This document shows, one piece after another, positions 1-6,486 of a DNA stretch of 11,258 bases (positions are counted from its first letter, which is position 1; each line of letters opens with the position of its first letter). This DNA comes from Quisquiliibacterium sp. (lineage in GTDB: Bacteria; Pseudomonadota; Gammaproteobacteria; Burkholderiales; Burkholderiaceae_E). The translations under genes and the position numbers were made by a program. The notes beneath the pieces are model-generated. The model saw only the letters and a program-made list of their open reading frames with translations, did no database searches and was not told where the DNA came from. The stretch is from NCBI GenBank assembly GCA_030830765.1, contig JAURMJ010000041.1:1-11258 (forward strand), in the 5' to 3' direction.

Positions 1-880
1 GCGGGTGATGATCGCGCAGAATCTGCGCCACGATTTGCTCGATGATGTTGTGACCGAAGCGGCGCTCATCGATCCGCAGGCGCAGATTCCTTTCGCTGAG
101 CAGTTGCGGGCACTCTGGCACCTGACGCTGGCCCTGTCGGCACAACGCGAACGCGTGCGCGGCAAACCCGAGCCGCGCTTCAGGACCGACTTCACGTTCT
201 ATGTCGATGGCGAGGATGTGCGGATCGTGCAGCGCCGCCGTGACGCGCCCCTTGACCGCATCGTGGCCGAGATGATGATCCTGGCGAACAGCGAATGGGG
301 GCGCATGCTCGCCGACCACGCAACGCCCGGGATCTATCGCTCACAGCAGGCAGGTCGTGTTCGCATGAGCACTCACCCGCTCGCTCATCAAGGGCTGGGA
401 GTTCTGCAGTACACCTGGTCCACCTCGCCGCTGCGGCGCTATGTCGACTTGACCAATCAGCGCCAGATCATTGCACTGCTGGCGGGTCAGCGTGCTCCGT
501 ATTCTGCGAACGATGCCGATCTGTTCTCGATCATCTCGGCCTTCGATGCGCGGCACGGGGCCTATGGTGACCACCAGACCCGGATGGAACGATTCTGGTG
601 TCTGCGCTGGGTGGCCGCACAGGGGCTGGGTCGTGCCGAGGCGGTGGTTGTGCGCGATGATCTGGTCCGTCTGGCGCTGGCCCCGTTGTATATCCGGCTG
701 GGGGATCTGCCGACCTTGTCGCCGGGCAGGCGGATCGAGATCGATATTCTCGCGACCGACGAAATCGATCTGTCGATCGAAGCGCGTTACATCGGCACGA
801 TGGAAGCGTCCAATCTGGTGCGATCCGATGGCCTGACCGCCGATGAGGCTGCAGAGGCCGAATTCGCCGAGGAAGGTTGA
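1..880 (+). CDS. RNB-domain exoribonuclease (RNase II/R family), C-terminal part
   Basis: This is the 3' part of a gene that begins left of the window. The frame is open through base 2, so the GTG at base 5 is not the true start. RNase II/R enzymes are processive 3'-to-5' exoribonucleases that degrade single-stranded RNA in the cytoplasm. Numbering from base 5, the segment RIVAEMMILANSEWG (residues 85-99) matches the conserved RNB stretch with the ElMilAN core. YTWSTSPLRRYVDL (137-150) matches the RNB signature, with the arginine pair next to the active site and a trailing NQRQ. The last 70 residues or so (from 217) look like a divergent S1-like RNA-binding end, followed by an acidic tail (EAAEAEFAEE). 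The catalytic aspartate cluster would lie upstream and cannot be checked. The TGA stop overlaps the next gene's start region. RNase II versus RNase R cannot be settled from this part. Confidence 0.88.
   Translation, partial: RVMIAQNLRHDLLDDVVTEAALIDPQAQIPFAEQLRALWHLTLALSAQRERVRGKPEPRFRTDFTFYVDGEDVRIVQRRRDAPLDRIVAEMMILANSEWGRMLADHATPGIYRSQQAGRVRMSTHPLAHQGLGVLQYTWSTSPLRRYVDLTNQRQIIALLAGQRAPYSANDADLFSIISAFDARHGAYGDHQTRMERFWCLRWVAAQGLGRAEAVVVRDDLVRLALAPLYIRLGDLPTLSPGRRIEIDILATDEIDLSIEARYIGTMEASNLVRSDGLTADEAAEAEFAEEG
869..876 (+). promoter_or_regulatory. Shine-Dalgarno site deciding a TTG start
   Basis: GAGGAAGG lies at the end of the RNB gene, 6 nt before the TTG at 883 and touching the TTG at 877. 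The spacing favours 883. That start is 3 nt past the upstream TGA stop (878-880), so translation of the TonB-like gene is probably coupled to termination of the RNB gene. Confidence 0.6.
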
Positions 881-882
881 TC

Positions 883-1782
883 TTGACCAGGGCCTGGCCG
901 CGCCTGAGCATCTCCGGGTTGCCGGGCGAGGCGCTGCTGCGCGATCCATTAGCCGTGGGTGTGTTGGCGTCGATCCTGCTGCACGGCATTCTGCTCGCGT
1001 TGAAGTTCACACCGCCCGATCCGATCCGCTTCGCACCTGCGGACGCTCGCCTTGAGATTGTTCTTCTCAATGCCGAGTCTCCGACGCGGCCTCTGAAGCC
1101 GGCTGTGCTGGCTCAGGTTGATATGGAAGGGGGTGGCGACCGCGACAAGGGACGGGCCCGTTCGCCGCTTCCTGCACAGGATCGTATGATCGATGGCAAG
1201 GATCTGCGCGAGCAGCGCCGACGTATCCAGCAGCTTGAGGAACAGCAACGCCAGCTCATTGCACTGGCCGGCACCAACGGGATCACGCCGCTCGATCGCA
1301 CCGCCAAGGCCGAGCCGCAGGCCGATGCGCGCGGAGTTGATGAAAAGGATGTCGAGTCAGCGATCGCCAGACTGCAGGCGCAGATCGATCGCCAGATTTC
1401 TGACTACAACAAGCGGCCCAAGCGACTCACGTTCGGGATCAATGCGGTCGGCGTCAGCTACGCGCGCTATGTCGACGCCTGGGCCACGAAAATCGAACGG
1501 ATCGGCACCGAGCGCTATCCACAGGCGGCACGCGGGCGACTTTACGATTCAATGATCATCACCGTCGAGGTCGATCGGCATGGCAATGTCGTGGACGTGA
1601 TTCTCAATCGAAAGTCCCGTCATGAGATCTTGAACCGGGCTGTGCGCGAGATCGTGCTGGCCGGCGCGCCTTATGAGCGATTCCCACCGGAAATGGCGCG
1701 GGAAGGAGACATCCTGCAGATCGTGCGGACCTGGAATTTCACCAACGATTCGCTCGCGACCCAATCAGTGGATAAGCCATGA
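883..1782 (+). CDS. TonB-family energy transducer protein
   Basis: This is a TonB-like protein of about 299 residues. It would couple the inner-membrane proton gradient to outer-membrane transport. The N-terminus is short and cytoplasmic, followed by one membrane span (about residues 21-42). In the span, SILLH keeps the Ser-x-x-x-His spacing seen in the TonB/TolA anchor, which contacts ExbB/ExbD or TolQ/TolR. The periplasmic linker is charged and Gln-rich, with two likely coiled coils (about 106-128 and 154-178). It is not the Pro-Glu/Pro-Lys rod of classical TonB, so it looks partly TolA-like. The C-terminal domain (about 193-288) has the TonB pattern: YVDAWATKIERIG, then an ITVEVDRHGNVVDV strand pair and a terminal TWNF. 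The TTG at 883 is preferred over the TTG at 877: GAGGAAGG at 869-876 sits 6 nt from 883 but directly abuts 877. No exbB, exbD or receptor gene is in the window. Confidence 0.82.
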   Translation: MTRAWPRLSISGLPGEALLRDPLAVGVLASILLHGILLALKFTPPDPIRFAPADARLEIVLLNAESPTRPLKPAVLAQVDMEGGGDRDKGRARSPLPAQDRMIDGKDLREQRRRIQQLEEQQRQLIALAGTNGITPLDRTAKAEPQADARGVDEKDVESAIARLQAQIDRQISDYNKRPKRLTFGINAVGVSYARYVDAWATKIERIGTERYPQAARGRLYDSMIITVEVDRHGNVVDVILNRKSRHEILNRAVREIVLAGAPYERFPPEMAREGDILQIVRTWNFTNDSLATQSVDKP

Positions 1783-2618
1783 CAGATCGCTATGCCGTGA
1801 TCGGCAACCCGGTGGCGCACAGCCGCTCTCCAGAAATCCATGGGCAATTCGCAGCGCAGACCGGTCAGCGCATCAGCTATGAGCGCCTGTTGGCGCCGCT
1901 CGACGGTTTTTGGGCCAGCGTAGAGCATTTCCGTGCGCAAGGCGGCTGCGGCCTGAACGTGACGGTTCCGTTCAAGCTGCAGGCCTTCGAGTATGCCCAG
2001 CGTCGCTCCGAACGGGCACAGGCGGCCGGTGCCCTGAACACGCTGGTCTTCGGAGATGAGCAGGTCTATGGCGACAACACCGATGGTGTCGGCATGGTGC
2101 GCGATATCACCGGTCGTTTGCAGGTGCCTCTGGACGGCTCCAGCATTCTGATTGCCGGCGCCGGTGGTGCGGCTCGTGGCGTGCTGCTGCCCTTGCTGCA
2201 GGCCGGGGCTCGGTGCGTGGTCGTGGCCAATCGCACTGAGTCCAAGGCGCTTGAACTGGCACAGATCGCCGACGATTCTCGGGTCATCGGTTGCGGCTTC
2301 GAGGCTTTGACCGCGAATAGGGCAGCTGGCGACGAGTTTGATGTCGTGATCAATGCCACGTCCACGGGGCTGTCCGATGCTGCACCGCCGCTGCCGGACG
2401 ATTGTTATCGCGCGGCGCGCCTGGCCTATGACATGGTTTACGGCGCGCGGCCGACGCGCTTCATGCAGCGAGCCATCGAGCTTGGTTGCTCAAACGTTTC
2501 CGACGGTCTAGGCATGCTCGTCGAGCAGGCCGCTGAGTCCTTCCGAATCTGGCGGGGTGTGATGCCTGAGACGGAGCCGGTCTATCTGCGCCTGCGTGAA
2601 TCTCTTGCACTTGCCTGA
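1779..2618 (+). CDS. aroE: shikimate dehydrogenase (NADP+)
   Basis: This enzyme reduces 3-dehydroshikimate to shikimate with NADPH in the cytoplasmic route to chorismate. Its 279 residues are close to the usual AroE length. Conserved parts appear in order. VIGNPVAHSRSPEIH (7-21) is the shikimate-binding segment, with SRS at 15-17. NVTVPFK (60-66) ends in the catalytic Lys66. N87 (ALNT) and D102 (DNTDG) complete the substrate site. GAGGAA (127-132) is the dinucleotide loop, followed by NRT (151-153), which recognises the NADP phosphate. INATSTGL (191-198) and DGLGMLVEQAAESF (242-255) follow. The start overlaps the upstream stop as ATGA (1779-1782). There is no strong Shine-Dalgarno site, so translational coupling is likely. 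It shares an operon with tonB-like and mtgA genes. I see no missing key residue. Confusion with the quinate/shikimate paralogue YdiB is unlikely given the NRT motif. Confidence 0.96.
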   Translation: MTDRYAVIGNPVAHSRSPEIHGQFAAQTGQRISYERLLAPLDGFWASVEHFRAQGGCGLNVTVPFKLQAFEYAQRRSERAQAAGALNTLVFGDEQVYGDNTDGVGMVRDITGRLQVPLDGSSILIAGAGGAARGVLLPLLQAGARCVVVANRTESKALELAQIADDSRVIGCGFEALTANRAAGDEFDVVINATSTGLSDAAPPLPDDCYRAARLAYDMVYGARPTRFMQRAIELGCSNVSDGLGMLVEQAAESFRIWRGVMPETEPVYLRLRESLALA

Positions 2619-2643
2619 GTGCTGGCCGCCTGGTGAATCCTGA

Positions 2644-3507
2644 ATGACGCGGGGTGAAGGCGCGGCGCGCGTCGGCGGTTCTCGGACTGCATCAGCACGC
2701 AAGCCTGGAAAGACACGCACGAAAGCCGCGCTCGGTGCAAAGAGAGGCCTGCGCAAGTCGAAGGGTCCGACCGCGCGGTTTCAAAGAATGACCCGCCTGC
2801 CGCGATTGCGCCTGGCGCGGGCTTCTCGCCTGCTGGCATGGGCTGCAATCGCGTTGTTTGCCGTCTTTCTTGCCGTGCAGGCCTGGTTTCTGATTCAGGT
2901 CATCTGGTATCGCACACAGGATCCGGTGACCAGCAGTGTGATGCGCGAGCAGCTTGAAAAACTGTCTGGTGAAAATCCCAGATTCAGGCTCGCGCATCAA
3001 TGGGTCCCTTACGACCGGATTGCCAACAACCTGAAGCGCGCTGTGATCGCCTCCGAAGACTCACGATTCGCCGTGCATGAGGGGGTGGACTGGAATGCGA
3101 TCGAGCGGGCGTGGGACGATAATCTGCGCAAGGGGCGGGTCGTGCGCGGTGGTTCGACGATCACTATGCAGCTGGCCAAGAACCTGTTCCTGTCCGGCGA
3201 GCGCAGCTACCTGCGCAAGGGGCAGGAGCTTCTGATCAGCTATATGCTCGAGACCGTGCTGGACAAGCGTCGGATTCTGGAGCTTTATCTGAACATCGCC
3301 GAGTGGGGCGTCGGGGTGTTCGGTGCTCAGGCCGCTGCAATGCATTACTACGGGCTCGATGCCTCGCAGCTTTCATCGCAGCAGGCGGCGCGTCTGGCAG
3401 TGATGCTGCCGCAGCCCAGGTTTTACGACCGCAACCGGCAGTCTGATTATCTGGAGCGCCGCACCGACATCATCGAGCGCAGGATGCGATTGATCAGTCT
3501 GCCTTGA
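2644..3507 (+). CDS. mtgA: monofunctional biosynthetic peptidoglycan transglycosylase (GT51)
   Basis: This is a lipid II-polymerising glycosyltransferase that extends glycan strands at the outer face of the inner membrane. The GT51 motifs are present. ASEDSRFAVHEGVDW (136-150) carries the catalytic Glu138. GGSTITMQLAKNLFLS (169-184), RKGQE (191-195) and ILELYLNIAEWG (211-222) follow, then a late LAVMLPQP (251-258). One membrane span covers about residues 63-87. There is no transpeptidase domain, which separates it from bifunctional class A PBPs. At 287 residues it exceeds the roughly 230-240 residues usual for MtgA, because of a very basic N-terminal extension (1-62). The ATG at 2644 has GGTGA at 2633-2637, 6 nt upstream. 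An internal ATG at 2788 (Met49) would give a normal-length protein but lacks a ribosome binding site. The gap after aroE is 25 nt, so it is probably the last gene of the operon. Confidence 0.95.
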   Translation: MTRGEGAARVGGSRTASARKPGKTRTKAALGAKRGLRKSKGPTARFQRMTRLPRLRLARASRLLAWAAIALFAVFLAVQAWFLIQVIWYRTQDPVTSSVMREQLEKLSGENPRFRLAHQWVPYDRIANNLKRAVIASEDSRFAVHEGVDWNAIERAWDDNLRKGRVVRGGSTITMQLAKNLFLSGERSYLRKGQELLISYMLETVLDKRRILELYLNIAEWGVGVFGAQAAAMHYYGLDASQLSSQQAARLAVMLPQPRFYDRNRQSDYLERRTDIIERRMRLISLP

Positions 3508-3545
3508 GTCCGGGGTCGGGGCGATCCTTGGCGCCGGTGACACGC

Positions 3546-3551
3546 TATAAT
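3546..3551 (+). promoter_or_regulatory. probable sigma70 -10 box for mgtE
   Basis: A perfect TATAAT lies 38 nt past the mtgA stop and would place a transcript start near 3558. I see no convincing -35 hexamer at 16-18 nt spacing: bases 3523-3528 read GATCCT. There is also no TG extension. The promoter may therefore be weak or need an activator. It would give a leader of about 140 nt. Confidence 0.5.
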
Positions 3552-3557
3552 CGGATG

Positions 3558-3696
3558 ATCAATATTGCCGCTCCAAGCGGCTGCGGAGCAATCCGCAACA
3601 TCCACCGTGGACAGCAACCCTCGAAGTCAACCCTGCAGCAGCACCCGTAGCACCGAGAGCTGATCCAGCGCTCGGCCGCACGGGGCACCCGTGATC
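3558..3696 (+). promoter_or_regulatory. structured 5' leader of mgtE, candidate cis-regulatory RNA
   Basis: Five local hairpins follow one another between the TATAAT box and the mgtE start codon. They are GCCGC/GCGGC (3567-3581, 5-nt loop), TGCGGA/TCCGCA capped by a GCAA tetraloop (3582-3597), TCCA/TGGA (3601-3611), CCGAG-a-GCTG/CAGC-g-CTCGG (3653-3675, 9 bp with one A/G mismatch and an ATC loop), and CACGGG/CCCGTG (3679-3693, loop GCA). The last stem holds the only purine-rich ribosome-binding candidate (GGGG, 3682-3685) and ends 3 nt before the ATG. The octamer GCACCCGT occurs twice (3641-3648 and 3685-3692), so CACGGG has two possible partners. No U-tract follows, so any control would act on translation or on Rho rather than by intrinsic termination. 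I do not recognise it as the M-box or the enterobacterial mgtA leader. Ligand and function are unknown. Confidence 0.5.
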
Positions 3697-5208
3697 ATGG
3701 CCGAGCAAGACAACGATTCGATCGTCGAGCAAGTCACGCCAGATCGTACGGCTCATCAGCCGCGCGAACCGGAGGGGGCTACGCGCGCCCTCGCGCAGGT
3801 GCAGGAGCTGTTGCGCAAGCACAGCCTTGTCGAGGAGCTGACGCATCAGCAACAGGCTGATCTGCCGGACGAGCGCCGCGAATTGGTCGAGGAACTGGTC
3901 CATCGGCAGTCCCTGAACGAGCTGCGGGCCCGCCTGGGCGGGCTGCATCCTGCCGACGTGGCGTACATTCTTGAGGCGCTGCCACTGCAGGAACGGCTGA
4001 TCGCCTGGGATCTCGTGCGGGCCGATCGCGATGGAGAGATTCTGCTTGAGGTCTCCGACTGGGTGCGCGAGACGCTGATCGAGTCGATGGACCGGGACGA
4101 ACTGGTCGATGCCGTCGAGTCACTCGACGCCGATGAAATCGCAGACCTGGCGCCCGACCTGCCGATCGATGTCGTTGAAGAAGTCAGCAGACAGCTGACG
4201 CAGGCCGAGCGGGATCAGTTGCGTGCCGCGATGTCCTATCACGAGGACTCGGTCGGCGGGCGCATGGACTTCGACATGGTCCGCGTCCGCGAGGATGTCA
4301 CACTGGAGACCGTGCTGCGCTATCTGCGGCGCTTTGACGAATTGCCGGACCATACTGACCAGGTCTTCGTGGTCGATCGCGCCGGTGTTCTGCAAGGGGC
4401 GCTGCCGCTGGGCGATCTGCTGATCAATGAGCCAGACACGATGGTGTCTGAAGTGATGCATCGCGATGTGCTGACCCTGGATGCCATGGACGAAGTCTCG
4501 GAGGCTGCCCAGGCATTCGAGCGCTATGACCTGGTTTCGGCGCCGGTCATCGACAGTGAGGGCATGCTGATCGGCCGACTGGTGGTCTCCGATGTCGTCG
4601 ACGTGATTCGGGAAGAGGGTGAATCTGATTTGCTGCAGAAGGCTGGTCTGCGCGAGGAAGAAGATCTGTTTTCCTCGGTCTGGGATTCGGCCAAGAACCG
4701 CTGGCTGTGGCTGGCCCTAAATCTGTGTACAGCCTTCTTTGCGTCTCGGGTGATTGGAGCTTTTGAAGGCACGATTGAGAAGGTCGTCGCGCTGGCGGCG
4801 CTGATGCCGATTGTCGCGGGTATCGCCGGTAACTCGGGCAATCAGACGATGACACTCGTGATCCGATCGTTGGCTTTGGGGCAGATCACGGCAAGTAACG
4901 CCAGGCGACTGCTGTTCAAGGAGTTGGCGGTCGCTGGTCTGAACGGCCTGGTCTGGGGCGGTATTGCCGGTGGTTTTGCCTGGTGGCTCTATAACGACAG
5001 CCCCGAGGGGCTGATGCTGGGTGTCACGATGATGTTGGCGATGGTCCTGAACCTGCTGCTCGGGGCGATCATCGCGCTGGCTGTTCCGCTTTTTCTTGAG
5101 CGCGTCGGGCGAGACCCTGCAATCGGCTCGTCCGTGCTGTTGACCTTCAGTACGGACAGCATGGGGTTCTTCATTTTCCTGGGGCTTGCCACCTTGCTGT
5201 TTCGTTGA
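3697..5208 (+). CDS. mgtE: magnesium transporter MgtE
   Basis: This is a Mg2+ channel of the inner membrane, 503 residues from the ATG and slightly longer than usual (about 450). After a charged N-terminal tail of about 65 residues comes the superhelical MgtE N domain (about 70-188), including LHPADVAYILEALP, and ending near YHEDSVGGRM. Two CBS domains follow (about 193-306; VMHRDVLTLDAMDEVSEA opens the second). An acidic connecting helix (REEGESDLLQ and on) leads to five membrane helices (about 335-503). The pore signature PIVAGIAGNSGNQ (371-383) and the late helix Asp in FSTDSMGFF (484-492) are intact. The many acidic residues of the N and CBS domains fit the known Mg2+-sensing gate. The frame also opens at GTG 3691. 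I chose ATG 3697 because the GTG is buried in a hairpin, but no clear Shine-Dalgarno decides it. The gene appears monocistronic. Confidence 0.94.
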   Translation: MAEQDNDSIVEQVTPDRTAHQPREPEGATRALAQVQELLRKHSLVEELTHQQQADLPDERRELVEELVHRQSLNELRARLGGLHPADVAYILEALPLQERLIAWDLVRADRDGEILLEVSDWVRETLIESMDRDELVDAVESLDADEIADLAPDLPIDVVEEVSRQLTQAERDQLRAAMSYHEDSVGGRMDFDMVRVREDVTLETVLRYLRRFDELPDHTDQVFVVDRAGVLQGALPLGDLLINEPDTMVSEVMHRDVLTLDAMDEVSEAAQAFERYDLVSAPVIDSEGMLIGRLVVSDVVDVIREEGESDLLQKAGLREEEDLFSSVWDSAKNRWLWLALNLCTAFFASRVIGAFEGTIEKVVALAALMPIVAGIAGNSGNQTMTLVIRSLALGQITASNARRLLFKELAVAGLNGLVWGGIAGGFAWWLYNDSPEGLMLGVTMMLAMVLNLLLGAIIALAVPLFLERVGRDPAIGSSVLLTFSTDSMGFFIFLGLATLLFR

Positions 5209-5265
5209 CCTGTTCCGGATCTGCCGGTATCGAAGAACGTCCAACCCGTCGCTGAAAGATCCATG

Positions 5266-5311
5266 AAAAAAGGCGGCGTCCGCAGGATGTATCTCCCGAC
5301 AGACGGCCGCC
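5266..5311 (-). terminator. rho-independent terminator of the acyl-CoA dehydrogenase operon
   Basis: Read on the minus strand, GGCGG(c)CGTC pairs with GACGCCGCC as nine base pairs with one bulged C. The stem can extend by T-G, G-C and T-G pairs, and it is followed directly by six T residues (complement of 5266-5271). It lies about 52 nt past the small-subunit stop. The plus side lacks a T-run, so it serves the minus-strand operon and probably not mgtE. Confidence 0.8.
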
Positions 5312-5362
5312 CTGGCCACGATCAGGGGTTGGTCACGTCGGCAACCAACCCGCCAATCCCGT

Positions 5363-6472
5363 TCAGCGCATGAAGCGCTCCAGATAGTAATCAGCATCGC
5401 CGAACGCCTGGCCGATCATTGTCAGGCGCTTGTAGGTGTGGCTGACTTTCATCTCATAGGTCATGCCCATGCCGCCATGCATCTGAATCGCATCCTGACC
5501 GACCAGGCGCGTTGAATCGGCCACCTTGATCCGGGCTGCCGAGATCACCTGGCGACGCTCTTTCGCATCTGCTGCGCCGTCGGCTTTCGCACAGGCCAGA
5601 TAGGTGATCGAGCGCGCCTGTTCGGTCGCGATGTACATGTCGACGATGCGATGCTGAAGTGCCTGAAACGTACCAATCGGCACGCCGAACTGTTTTCGGG
5701 TCTTCAGGTACTCAAGCGTCGTATCGCAGGCGAACTTCATTGCGCCGACCGCTTCGGCGCAGATCAGCGCCGACGTGAAATCAAGGGCTTCCTCGAGGGC
5801 CGCCAGACCGCTGTTTTCAGCCCCGATCAGTGCATCTGAACCGACCTTGACATTGTTCAGCGTGATGTCGGCACTGCGCAGGCTGTCCTGCGTGCGAAAG
5901 GTCTTTTGCGACAGGCCTGCGGCATTTGCCGGCACCAGAAACAGACTGACGCCTCCCGCGGTGCGGGCAGTCACCACAATGTGATCGGCCTGTGGTGCGC
6001 CGATTGCAGCGATTTTTTCGCCGGACAAGACCCAGTCGTCGCCAGAGCGCGTCGCCGTTGTGCTGACATTGCTCAGGTCAAAGTGCGAGGTCGGCTCATA
6101 GCAGGCCAGCGCCAGTTTGACATTGCCTTCGATGACCCCGCCCAGCACGGCTTCACGTTGTGTGGCGCTGCCGGCGCGTTCGATCAGCCGGGCCATACCG
6201 ATGGTCGGCAGGAAGGGCTCGACGCTGAGGGTTTCGCCCATTGCTTCCATGACCGGAATCAGGTCGGTGGAACCACCACCGAATCCACCGTTGTCTTCAG
6301 AAACCGGCAGTCCGAGAAGACCGAGTTCAGCCAGCGTTGCCCAGGTCTTGGCACAGTGACCTGCTTCGGAGGCGACGATCTTCTTGCGGGACTCGAAGTC
6401 GTAATTGTTTTCCAGCAGACGCCGCACGCTGTCTGCGAGCAGTTGCTGTTCTTCACTGAGTTGAAAATCCAT
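5363..6472 (-). CDS. acyl-CoA dehydrogenase, small (non-catalytic) subunit, PimD-like
   Basis: This is a 369-residue acyl-CoA dehydrogenase-fold flavoprotein subunit. The N-terminal helical domain begins MDFQLSEEQQLLADSVRRLL. The middle beta domain is short (about 115-210). The C-terminal domain carries flavin-contact motifs: TRKQFGVPIGTFQALQHRIVDM (Arg260, Gln270) and DAIQMHGGMGMTYE (327-340). The usual catalytic glutamate is absent at both known positions: the helix near residues 228-243 reads EALDFTSALICAEAVG with no ERL, and the C-terminal YEGTNE segment is replaced by TMIGQAFGDA. This suggests a structural or FAD-holding partner, as in PimD and FadE27-type subunits. Its ATG lies 14 nt after the large-subunit stop, with GGAGA about 8 nt upstream, so the two are co-transcribed. 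The substrate is unknown; related pairs act on dicarboxylyl-CoA or steroid side-chain-CoA. It probably works as a heterotetramer with the neighbour. Confidence 0.88.
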   Translation of the reverse strand: MDFQLSEEQQLLADSVRRLLENNYDFESRKKIVASEAGHCAKTWATLAELGLLGLPVSEDNGGFGGGSTDLIPVMEAMGETLSVEPFLPTIGMARLIERAGSATQREAVLGGVIEGNVKLALACYEPTSHFDLSNVSTTATRSGDDWVLSGEKIAAIGAPQADHIVVTARTAGGVSLFLVPANAAGLSQKTFRTQDSLRSADITLNNVKVGSDALIGAENSGLAALEEALDFTSALICAEAVGAMKFACDTTLEYLKTRKQFGVPIGTFQALQHRIVDMYIATEQARSITYLACAKADGAADAKERRQVISAARIKVADSTRLVGQDAIQMHGGMGMTYEMKVSHTYKRLTMIGQAFGDADYYLERFMR

Positions 6473-6486
6473 GTTTCGTTCTCCGC

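Noticed and set aside
3555..3650. A 31-codon ATG-to-TAG frame in the mgtE leader that could be an mgtL-like leader peptide.
   Set aside because: Its ATG lies only 4 bases past the TATAAT box, at or before the expected transcript start. It has no ribosome binding site and is not notably rich in proline or acidic codons.
5209..5362. A terminator for mgtE on the plus strand in the convergent gap.
   Set aside because: The hairpin at 5272-5311 has its T-run only on the minus-strand side; on the plus strand it is followed by CTGGCCACG.
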